Shown one piece after another: positions 54,180 through 61,840 of a stretch of 64,000 bases of DNA. The stretch is from an uncultured Armatimonadota bacterium (GTDB taxonomy: Bacteria > Armatimonadota > Fimbriimonadia > Fimbriimonadales > Fimbriimonadaceae). The stretch covers positions 1 through 64,000 of the forward strand of contig CAILEM010000153.1 of the NCBI GenBank assembly GCA_903833215.1, written 5' to 3'. Each line of letters opens with the position of its first letter. Within the stretch, counting starts at the first letter, position 1. Position numbers and translations under genes: made by a program. The notes under the pieces are model-generated. The model had not been told where the DNA came from and ran no database searches. It saw only the letters and a list, made by a program, of their open reading frames with translations.

Positions 54180-56393
54180 CTAGTACTTCAAAACCAATGT
54201 GCCGTGCACATTAAGCTCGGGAATGAGAGTTCGGAGTTTGGAGTCTTGAACTTGAAAATCTAGCTTCAAAAGATCGGCAAGGCCCGTGGAATCAGGAGTG
54301 GAATACCACACGCTTTTGGGTGGTATTCCAGCGGGTAGGTCGAGGACGGCCTCGAAATTCTCAACCGGCCTATCAGGCACGATCTCAACCGGCCAGCGAC
54401 CTTCTTTTCCTGTTCGAAGGATTTGGTAAGTTATCGTGCGCTGGGACGGGGAGCCGAATGCCCTCACGAAGCAACCATCCAGAGCTATTTCAGATTCAAC
54501 GTTAAACACATCCTTGCCATGCGTCAATCCGAATAGGAGAGCATCATGTCGATTGTAAGCCCGTAGAATTGAGTTCAATTCGGTTGATATGGGTTTGTGG
54601 TCTGGATAGTATAGGGATTGGAGCGCATGCATGGTGCCAGTCTTTTCATCCGGCTCTCCAGCGACCATCAGCGTCCCACCACCAGTCATAACCGCACCCA
54701 TGGTCCGCCGCAGGCTGTGTGGCGTCCAAGTCGATCTTCCTGGCTCCATATCGGCTGGATACACTTTGAGCACGACGCGCTGATTGAGTCGACTCCGACG
54801 AGCGTAGGCGATGTCGGTCAGCCCATCGAGCCGATCGGTGTGACCTCTCCAAATTTCCATGAATAGAAAGTCGGTTGCGTCGACCATTTCTTCGATTCCA
54901 AACTCGTTGACGCTATTGAACGAAACAAGGCCATTTGGCTTTATTCGGTGCGTCAGAGACCTGACGTCGCCAACAAAGTCGTGGAGCACACTTTTCAGGA
55001 GATCACCCGTCCGGGGACTGCCTTTGGCATAAAACCTTGTTTGAGACGAGTCGCCATAAGTGTCCACCTCAAATCCGTCGAAAGAAACCAAGCTTCCCTT
55101 GTTCCCTTCAAGCGCTGAGGCGAATTGCTTCATGACGTACTGGTTCCATGAGGAACCTGGCGACACGTTCATCAGCCAAAACCACTTAGGCTTATGTTCC
55201 AAGTCAGCCTTGTCTTCGGGCATGATCGCACCATTGAAGATTTTCGGCACGCCTCGGTCATCAGTCATCGGATCTGGGTGTGCACGATAGATACTCTCCG
55301 ATGCAGCATAGGCAGCGACATAGGCTAACGAGAGAATGTTCGCCTTATGTCCGGCATCAATCTTGTGCTGAACGTCACGTGCGTCAATCGATACGTGAAA
55401 GGGCTCGGATAGATACCGTTCGGTGGTTGGAGCGTACAACCCATGGGCAGGAAAATAGTCGTAATATTCGACGGCGTTCACCCCTAGGTCAGCAAGCATT
55501 CGCGCCTTAACCGAGTAGTCCCCGCCGTGGTTGCTGTAGGTCGCGAAGAAGCCGTAGCGCAGATCATCGGCAATGTTCTTCGCAACGGTCAGGATGGTTT
55601 CCCCTTGGGCGACGGCCTTACCGCCTCGCACCAGTTCTACACGCGCGATGTACCCTCCCGGCCGTAGAACATCTCCGACTGGAATGGCATTCCTTCCAGC
55701 CTTGGGTTTCGTCTCTGCTGTGGCAATGACGGTGCCAAACGGATCGAGTACTGTTAATTTCAGCTTCGCATCGACCAGAAGATCTTGAGTTAATTCGACT
55801 TCGACCTGGTTACGTTCACCGGGGAGAAACCAGACCTTTTCGGAACGAACAGCAAAAGTGGGCACTTTCTGCCGGTGAGCGATCGTTAGTGGCCGAAGGG
55901 GCGTGGGCCATTGAGTTGACGAATGTGAACTTCGGCGTGGTTCGAGGTTGGCAAGGTCCAGGACCGAATTTTGGTCTTTGTCTATTGTGGACACATTAGG
56001 GTCAGAAACCCAGATTTGGTCCCCTTGGCTATTTTCGACCACGTATTTGTAGCGGAACTCACCACCTTTTGCCTTTACACCGGTCCACCAGATCGCACCA
56101 CCGCCTTGACGCATCGAATACTTGAGGTCACTCACCTTGCCGTTCGAATTGTCGGCAAATCCGTTGAAGTTCCCTGCAAGGTAGACCCGTCGTGTTCCCG
56201 GAGGTGGAAGATAGCGAAAGAAGACTTGGTTACCAATCTTGATCGGTGAGCCCGCTTGGCGTACCTCGTTGGGAACAACATCTGATTGTGCTTTGGCCGG
56301 GGGGTAAATCGCCTTCCAGACTTTGTCCCACGAATCTTGTTGGCTATCAAGGCTGCATCCTATAAGGAGTAGAGCGAGTGCAAACATATTCAT
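54180..56393 (-). CDS. GH66 lipoprotein glycosidase with a CBM48 domain
   Basis: In this 737-residue protein a lipobox LLIGCSL (residues 9-15) marks a lipoprotein. A CBM48-type glycogen-binding domain (about 50-135) is followed by a GH66 catalytic domain with the nucleophile candidate Asp439 and Asp444 in SFDGFEVDTYGD and the acid/base Glu513 in FLFMEIWRG. GH66 members are dextranases or cycloisomaltooligosaccharide glucanotransferases. The gene overlaps the GH31 gene by 4 bp (ATGA), so an isomaltose/dextran-type substrate is likely. Confidence 0.88.
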   Translation of the reverse strand: MNMFALALLLIGCSLDSQQDSWDKVWKAIYPPAKAQSDVVPNEVRQAGSPIKIGNQVFFRYLPPPGTRRVYLAGNFNGFADNSNGKVSDLKYSMRQGGGAIWWTGVKAKGGEFRYKYVVENSQGDQIWVSDPNVSTIDKDQNSVLDLANLEPRRSSHSSTQWPTPLRPLTIAHRQKVPTFAVRSEKVWFLPGERNQVEVELTQDLLVDAKLKLTVLDPFGTVIATAETKPKAGRNAIPVGDVLRPGGYIARVELVRGGKAVAQGETILTVAKNIADDLRYGFFATYSNHGGDYSVKARMLADLGVNAVEYYDYFPAHGLYAPTTERYLSEPFHVSIDARDVQHKIDAGHKANILSLAYVAAYAASESIYRAHPDPMTDDRGVPKIFNGAIMPEDKADLEHKPKWFWLMNVSPGSSWNQYVMKQFASALEGNKGSLVSFDGFEVDTYGDSSQTRFYAKGSPRTGDLLKSVLHDFVGDVRSLTHRIKPNGLVSFNSVNEFGIEEMVDATDFLFMEIWRGHTDRLDGLTDIAYARRSRLNQRVVLKVYPADMEPGRSTWTPHSLRRTMGAVMTGGGTLMVAGEPDEKTGTMHALQSLYYPDHKPISTELNSILRAYNRHDALLFGLTHGKDVFNVESEIALDGCFVRAFGSPSQRTITYQILRTGKEGRWPVEIVPDRPVENFEAVLDLPAGIPPKSVWYSTPDSTGLADLLKLDFQVQDSKLRTLIPELNVHGTLVLKY

Positions 56394-58759
56394 TCACCCG
56401 TCAAAAGAAACGACTCTTCGAACTCTCGTCCAACTGGATTTACCTTTCTGCCAGTCAACGAAGGCTGGCCAAGGAATTGAATTTGAAACGCTTTGCGCCG
56501 AAATCCAGGAAACATAATGCCGGTCGTTTTGCCTCGCACTCCTAAGGTTGTGCCGCAACGCGTAACCGTAAATTCCGTTGTCAACCGCTCACCTCTTTCA
56601 AAACCGAAGGACTCTCCATCATCTTCGTAGAGAATTGAAGTAAATACGCCGTCAGCCTCGGGAATCGCTATGAGTAGCTCCAAACACTCAGGACGGTAAT
56701 CCATGGTTGAGAGAGGACTCGTTTGCCACATCGGAATTACGTGTCCAGACTTCACGAACAGTGGAAGCGTGTCGAGAGGTGCACTCACAACGAGAGTTCC
56801 ACCAGCATAGCGAGTCCCTGTCCACCAGTCGAGCCATCCACCCTCGGGCAAAATAACAGTCCTTTCCAAAGCCCCTTTTTCGACAACAGGTGCCACGATA
56901 ATCGAAGGTCCAACAAGGAACTGGTCACCAACAGCTCGACATGCAGGATCCGCTTGGTAGTCCCAAGCCATCGGTCGCATGACGGGAGCGCCGGATAAAG
57001 TGCTTTCGACAAAGGCAGAGTACAGATAGGGCATAAGCCGATATCGAAGTTCGATACTGCATCGACAAACATTCTCAACTTCTTCGCCAAAGCTCCATGG
57101 ATACTGAGCCGCATTACCGGCCGCATTGTGGTTTCGGCAAAACGGGGTGAGGCAGGCCGCCTGGTACCAGCGGGCAAGAAGCTCTCCCGTTGTGTTTTCA
57201 CCAAATCCCCCGATGTCGGAACCAACAAAGGACTGTCCAGACATTCCCAAGCCGAGACTCATCGGAATGCTCACAGCGAGGTGATCCCAGCGCGACATAT
57301 TGTCACCGAGCCAATTAGCAGCATATTTCTGAATGCCAGCGGAACCGGCTCGGCTAAGGACAAAGGGTCGCTTGTCCGGAATGGCCCTTCGTAGTCCCTC
57401 GTAAGTGGAGAGCGCCATCAATGTCGCGTAACCGTTGTGAAGGTCCCGATGCGGAATCTTGCCGCCATCGAACATCATGGAATCGCATGGGATATCACCG
57501 GTTGCCGGCTCGTTCATATCATTCCAAATCCCCGCGAGCCCACTCCTAACGTGCATCGCGTTTAGGCTGCCCCACCACTGTCGCGCTTTCGGGCTGGCAA
57601 AGTCTGGAAATGCCGTTCGCCCTGGCCAAACCTGCCCCTGATAGACGGCACCACCGGCCGTCTTGCAGAAGACATCCTCACTAAGGCCCGACTCATAGAT
57701 ATCCCACCCTGGATCTACTTTGACGCCGGGGTCGACGATGGTAACCACACGGAACTGCTCTCTATCCAGTTCACACAGCATTTCTCCGTGATCTGGATAG
57801 CGATCTTTGTTCCAGGTGAACACCCGATACTCATCCATGTGATCGATATCGAGCCAAAGAGAATCGCAAGGAATGTTTTTGAATCGAAAGGTGTCCGCTA
57901 GATCGAGAATTTCCGCCTGACTGTAAGGGTGCCACCGACAATAGTGATGGCCGATCGCCCAGATCGGTGGTGGCGTCATTCGACCTGTCAGTTGAGTGTA
58001 TTGCTCAACGATGCCTGGCAAGTCTGACCCAAGAAACACGTACTCGATATAGCGCCCGCCGGTGAAATGGATACACGTTGATTGAGCATTTTCAAAGGAG
58101 TAATGAGCGCGATGCAAGTTATCAACGAAAAACCCCGCTGCTCGCCCTTCTTCGTCGAGCGATTGATAGAACGGAATGGAGCCGTAATACGGATCAAATT
58201 CAACGCTGGTCGGATCTGTTCTGGGATCGCCTTCCGCGAGTCCCGTTGTGAACTCTCCCGCACTGTTCGGGTTGAGAACATCCGTATTCCAAAGCGTGAA
58301 ATCGCGCCCCTTTCTGTTCAGTGCTCCTGTCTTCTCTCCGAGACCGAGGATGACGTCATTGGCTGAGGCAAGGCGGTGAAGGATAAAGCCATCATTGAGG
58401 TGACGGTAGAACCCGTCATCGCTGGATTGAAAGACAACACTTCCGTCGAGTCGACGAACGGAAACTTGAAACGAAGACTTTGTGACCTGAACGGTGGCGA
58501 ATTTGGACTCAAGGATGATCTCAACCGCTGTATCTTTGATCCTAATCGGTGATTCAGTGGGATCGGCCTTATCTACTGCAGAAAAAGATGCTTCCTTGCT
58601 CCAAGGGTGCCGAACCTCCATTCGAAGAACTTCATTTTCAAGGAACACGAAATCGACTTCAGCATCTTGAGTCGATATGCAAACTCCACCGGCTATCGGG
58701 TGCCAAGATTGGACTTTCCCAAGTTCCGAGAAATACCGAAGGTCTGGAATCGCTTTCAT
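56390..58759 (-). CDS. GH31 alpha-glucosidase
   Basis: This 789-residue family 31 enzyme has the GH31 motifs WLDIDHMDEYRVFTWN (302-317), the nucleophile Asp414 in GIWNDMNEPA and the acid/base Asp in WLGDNMSRWDHL. It carries an N-terminal beta domain and a C-terminal domain. GH31 enzymes are alpha-glucosidases, isomaltases or transglucosidases; the GH66 partner favours alpha-1,6-glucan. No signal peptide is present, so it acts in the cytoplasm, while the GH66 is outside. Confidence 0.95.
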   Translation of the reverse strand: MKAIPDLRYFSELGKVQSWHPIAGGVCISTQDAEVDFVFLENEVLRMEVRHPWSKEASFSAVDKADPTESPIRIKDTAVEIILESKFATVQVTKSSFQVSVRRLDGSVVFQSSDDGFYRHLNDGFILHRLASANDVILGLGEKTGALNRKGRDFTLWNTDVLNPNSAGEFTTGLAEGDPRTDPTSVEFDPYYGSIPFYQSLDEEGRAAGFFVDNLHRAHYSFENAQSTCIHFTGGRYIEYVFLGSDLPGIVEQYTQLTGRMTPPPIWAIGHHYCRWHPYSQAEILDLADTFRFKNIPCDSLWLDIDHMDEYRVFTWNKDRYPDHGEMLCELDREQFRVVTIVDPGVKVDPGWDIYESGLSEDVFCKTAGGAVYQGQVWPGRTAFPDFASPKARQWWGSLNAMHVRSGLAGIWNDMNEPATGDIPCDSMMFDGGKIPHRDLHNGYATLMALSTYEGLRRAIPDKRPFVLSRAGSAGIQKYAANWLGDNMSRWDHLAVSIPMSLGLGMSGQSFVGSDIGGFGENTTGELLARWYQAACLTPFCRNHNAAGNAAQYPWSFGEEVENVCRCSIELRYRLMPYLYSAFVESTLSGAPVMRPMAWDYQADPACRAVGDQFLVGPSIIVAPVVEKGALERTVILPEGGWLDWWTGTRYAGGTLVVSAPLDTLPLFVKSGHVIPMWQTSPLSTMDYRPECLELLIAIPEADGVFTSILYEDDGESFGFERGERLTTEFTVTRCGTTLGVRGKTTGIMFPGFRRKAFQIQFLGQPSLTGRKVNPVGREFEESFLLTGE

Positions 58760-58835
58760 TTAGTTTTCAATCGGGGGAGTAAATCGCCCTGATGGCGACT
58801 TGGGATGGTGGAGCCAATCCCAAGTCGTATCGAGG

Positions 58836-59057
58836 CTAATGACGATCTTGGCCGGACCGAGTCTGGTTCTCAAGAAATCGCCTCTGCGATTCCGGCATGT
58901 TTGCCTTTTTGAGTTCATCCAGCTTCTGTTCAGTTGTTGGTGCAGGCTTGAGTGGCCCCGTCCGGGCCGCGATTGGCTTTTCTTGCTGGCCAGAACAACC
59001 AGCAAGAAGAAGTACAAGCACGCAGGAAACGGACATGAAGTAGGTTTTTATTCTCAC
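58836..59057 (-). CDS. small lipoprotein
   Basis: This 73-residue protein has a signal peptide and lipobox (VLLLAGCSG, Cys about 21) and a short charged tail. Its start overlaps the stop of the pseudopilin gene by 4 bp (ATGA), and GH31 follows 76 bp downstream. A partner role for the pilin or a surface lipoprotein is possible; nothing more can be read. Confidence 0.75.
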   Translation of the reverse strand: MRIKTYFMSVSCVLVLLLAGCSGQQEKPIAARTGPLKPAPTTEQKLDELKKANMPESQRRFLENQTRSGQDRH

Positions 59058-59947
59058 TTCATCTTCGCAGCGTCAATTCCGTACTGTGTACAGGAATCTC
59101 CCCATGTCGCCTTAACCCAAGTGCATTGATCGTAAATGTCGGTGGTTAAGGCTTGGGTGAGCTTCATGCCCTTTGCATGACCATCAAAGAAACCGAAGTT
59201 CGAGAAGCCATTGCCTTCGGTAAGTGCACACGAGATCGGACCGGGTCCCCAATCGCCGTTCTCGGAACAGCCGTATCTCGCCTCGTAGCCAAAGAAGTCC
59301 TCAGCCGCCCAGCGTGCACCAACGATCGCGGCAGTACCCGCGATGTTGGAAAGGGATGTGATCGAGCCAGCCTGTCCTTCGTATCCAGATCCGCCAGACC
59401 AAGCGTAGAAATTGCCCCACCACGAATCGCTATTGGTTCCGTGACCACTGCCACCGCCGTTCTCATTCAATCCGGCCGATCGGTTGATGGCGTAACTTCG
59501 TGCAAACCGACCTGTTTCGTCGCCCGCTGTTCCGTTCGGATTGGAGACGACACCGCCAGAGGTGGACCAAGGCTGTGAATGAAGTGGGCTCTGGAAAATG
59601 CCACCACTACCGGACGTCTTGTTGTATGAGGTCGCCGTCGAGCCGGTGTTATCTCGTCCACCATTCTTGATGTAAGGCAAAATTTCGTCCTTCCAAACGA
59701 GGCCCTGGGCATCACTTCCGATGCCTCCCGCCCCAACGGTTTCCACTCGAACGAGTGGTCCTCGATCATCAACATCGCCTGCGTATAAGATGAGGCCCAA
59801 CGTGATGTTCTTTACATTGCTAAGATCTGAGGTCTTTTTGGCAGCCAATTTTGCCTGGGCAAATACTGGGAAGAGGATCGCGGCGAGGATCGCGATGATC
59901 GCGATAACGACAAGTAGCTCGATGAGCGTGAATGCTTTTCGTTGCAT
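59054..59947 (-). CDS. DUF1559 pseudopilin (type II secretion/type IV pilin-like)
   Basis: This 297-residue protein begins [32 protein letters not shown], the class III prepilin signal with the Phe/Glu+5 pilin helix. It ends with an [13 protein letters not shown] motif, the F-x-DGH signature of DUF1559 proteins, which are frequent in Planctomycetota and Armatimonadota. The start at 59947 is chosen because the prepilin motif begins there and an AAGGACC Shine-Dalgarno-like site precedes it. It lies between a regulator and a lipoprotein in the alpha-glucan locus. Confidence 0.93.
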   Translation of the reverse strand: MQRKAFTLIELLVVIAIIAILAAILFPVFAQAKLAAKKTSDLSNVKNITLGLILYAGDVDDRGPLVRVETVGAGGIGSDAQGLVWKDEILPYIKNGGRDNTGSTATSYNKTSGSGGIFQSPLHSQPWSTSGGVVSNPNGTAGDETGRFARSYAINRSAGLNENGGGSGHGTNSDSWWGNFYAWSGGSGYEGQAGSITSLSNIAGTAAIVGARWAAEDFFGYEARYGCSENGDWGPGPISCALTEGNGFSNFGFFDGHAKGMKLTQALTTDIYDQCTWVKATWGDSCTQYGIDAAKMK

Positions 59948-59972
59948 AATTGATAGGTCCTTCGTTGGCTTA

Positions 59973-61082
59973 TTAAGGTGTAAGGTCGTGTGACAGCTGG
60001 CTAATGCCAGCATCAGCGGGGACGAAAATCGCCGGAATTCGGTGGATAGCTGGAACTGTCCACTCTCCGGCAATCTGGGAAAGCAAAATCTTCGAGGCTG
60101 TTCGGCCAATCTCACTGGCTTGGGTATAGATGCGATGTACCTGCCAAGGCCGACCCAGCAATTGCTTTGGCCAATCGTTAAATGTGGCGATTTCTAGGTC
60201 ATCCGGTAGTGAGAGCCCCATTCGATCTACTGCGGTAAGGGCCGCAGCACAGAACATATCTTGGGTGCAGAGCACAGCCGTAATGGGGTCTGACGACTTC
60301 ACCATCGTAAAGATCGCATCGTGTACGGCTTGGCTAAACCAGCCTGAAGAGTCAAACTCCAGCGAAGCAGGAAATCTACGATCAATTCCGACCGTGGACA
60401 GTTGATGCTCACTCATGAAGTCGGTGTAGGCATTGATCCGCTCGACGGATGCAGAAACTTGAGGTTTATCAAAGGCGAGTAACGCAATCCGCTTGTGACC
60501 ACGTGACACCAAATACTTCAGCGCTTCATGGGCGGCATTTGCACTGTCACTTATGACGGCATGTGCGTCAACCCCTTTTGGTACACGGTCAATCAAGACA
60601 AGTGGCACATTGCGCTTTGACAAATCGGTGAGGGCTGAGGTCGACTTAGAATCACCCGTCGGCCAGCAGATAATCCCATCCGTTTCGCAAGGCATTCGGG
60701 TGAGGAAGTCGGCCTCACGAAGAGGGTCAAGCTTAGAATCGCACCATAGAAGGCTATGGGACTGCCCCAATCCTTCATGGAGCCCACCGAGAAGGTCTGC
60801 CCTGGGAAAATCCTTCTGAAGGGCAACCTGATCCAAAACGAGAGCAATCCGCCCGGTGGAGGTTTCCAACTTGGCGCAGACGATCGTTCCACGTCTTCCA
60901 TCTCGAGTCACCAGTCCAAGACGATGCAGTTCTGCCAGTGCCTTATGGGCCGTAACCTTGCTCACACCACAGATCTCAGCCAACGCTGCATCGCTCGGCA
61001 ACCGATCATTCGGTCCCAACCGACCGCTGTGGATGTCGGCGATGTATCCGTCTGCAATTTGACGCCATCGTGAGTCTTGCAC
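59973..61082 (-). CDS. GntR-LacI chimeric transcriptional regulator
   Basis: This 369-residue protein joins an N-terminal GntR winged helix (about 1-70: [43 protein letters not shown]) to a LacI-type sugar-binding domain (about 75-369, [13 protein letters not shown]..., [14 protein letters not shown]). This AraR-like layout regulates sugar operons. The GTG at 61082 is chosen over a GTG at 61097 because TATAGT lies 6 nt upstream and the longer form would start inside a palindromic region. It probably controls the downstream pilin/lipoprotein/GH31/GH66 genes. Confidence 0.92.
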   Translation of the reverse strand: MQDSRWRQIADGYIADIHSGRLGPNDRLPSDAALAEICGVSKVTAHKALAELHRLGLVTRDGRRGTIVCAKLETSTGRIALVLDQVALQKDFPRADLLGGLHEGLGQSHSLLWCDSKLDPLREADFLTRMPCETDGIICWPTGDSKSTSALTDLSKRNVPLVLIDRVPKGVDAHAVISDSANAAHEALKYLVSRGHKRIALLAFDKPQVSASVERINAYTDFMSEHQLSTVGIDRRFPASLEFDSSGWFSQAVHDAIFTMVKSSDPITAVLCTQDMFCAAALTAVDRMGLSLPDDLEIATFNDWPKQLLGRPWQVHRIYTQASEIGRTASKILLSQIAGEWTVPAIHRIPAIFVPADAGISQLSHDLTP

Positions 61083-61088
61083 GATTAC

Positions 61089-61094
61089 ACTATA
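61089..61094 (-). promoter_or_regulatory. -10 box of the GntR-LacI regulator gene
   Basis: Minus-strand TATAGT lies 6 nt before the GTG at 61082. Confidence 0.45.
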
Positions 61095-61118
61095 CACCGA
61101 AATTCATTTTGGTATATG
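61090..61118. promoter_or_regulatory. imperfect palindrome overlapping the regulator promoter
   Basis: On the plus strand the order is CTATACACCGAAAT, TC, then ATTTTGGTATATG; the arms pair loosely (TATAC-CC-AAAT / ATTT-GG-TATA). This is a candidate autoregulatory operator for the GntR-LacI protein. It overlaps the -10 box. Confidence 0.4.
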
Positions 61119-61195
61119 CCAATAATGATTTTCCCGAATTTCGATCGCCCACCTGGTTCAAAACGGAATTGATCGTAGTGAGCCTTGGCGGTAAA

Positions 61196-61588
61196 TCAAG
61201 CGCGGTGAAGGTTTAGACCAACCGCCTGAACGAGATCTCCGTTGATGAAGATGGAGAATTGATAGGCACCAGGAGCTTCAAAGACGAGGTTCCGTAGCTC
61301 CACAGTAAAGTCCAGCATATCCCTCGTTTGGCCGTTTTGCTCGCACGGCTGGATCGCATCCAAAACTCGGTCGAGCCGTCTCCCGTCGGGATCGATGAAG
61401 TCCACCGCTAGTTGGAAATGATCGGAGTCGAACGCGTCTGGAATGGCCACGGTGCAAACAAGCACCATCCTCGGATGTTGGTGCGGAAACGCTCCCGCCC
61501 AAAGATGCCTAAAAGTGCGATGCACGTTGATGTTGCCGACACCAGTAATCGCGGCATCCTCGCACAACACAGCAAGCTTGAAGTCCAC
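61196..61588 (-). CDS. DUF6941-like hypothetical protein
   Basis: This 130-residue protein begins MDFKLAVLCEDAAITGVGNINVHRTFRHLWAGAFPHQHPRM and ends with a beta-sandwich-like stretch FEAPGAYQFSIFINGDLVQAVGLNLH. It resembles small bacterial proteins grouped as DUF6941. Function unknown. It lies 99 bp upstream of the GntR-LacI gene on the same strand. Confidence 0.62.
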   Translation of the reverse strand: MDFKLAVLCEDAAITGVGNINVHRTFRHLWAGAFPHQHPRMVLVCTVAIPDAFDSDHFQLAVDFIDPDGRRLDRVLDAIQPCEQNGQTRDMLDFTVELRNLVFEAPGAYQFSIFINGDLVQAVGLNLHRA

Positions 61589-61840
61589 TACTAGATTCTA
61601 GCAATCGGATGGTGAAAAACTTGCACTCACTCTTCGGATTTATCGTTACAAATATGAACCTCTGAATGGCTACCACTCTGTTTCTTAGCGACTCGCAATG
61701 TCGCCTGCAAACATCGAAAGACAGGGCAAGTTCTTATGCCCCAATGGCGCGAACTCGTGGTTTGTAATTGCGTCCTATATCCAAATATCGCGTGAAAACG
61801 CTTAGGCTTACGAAATTGATGCACGCGCTGGATGGTTTGA

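Noticed and set aside
61589-61840. Short ORFs in the gap before the sedolisin gene
   Set aside because: Neither strand shows a signal peptide, family motif or start signal; I see nothing else in this 252-bp stretch.
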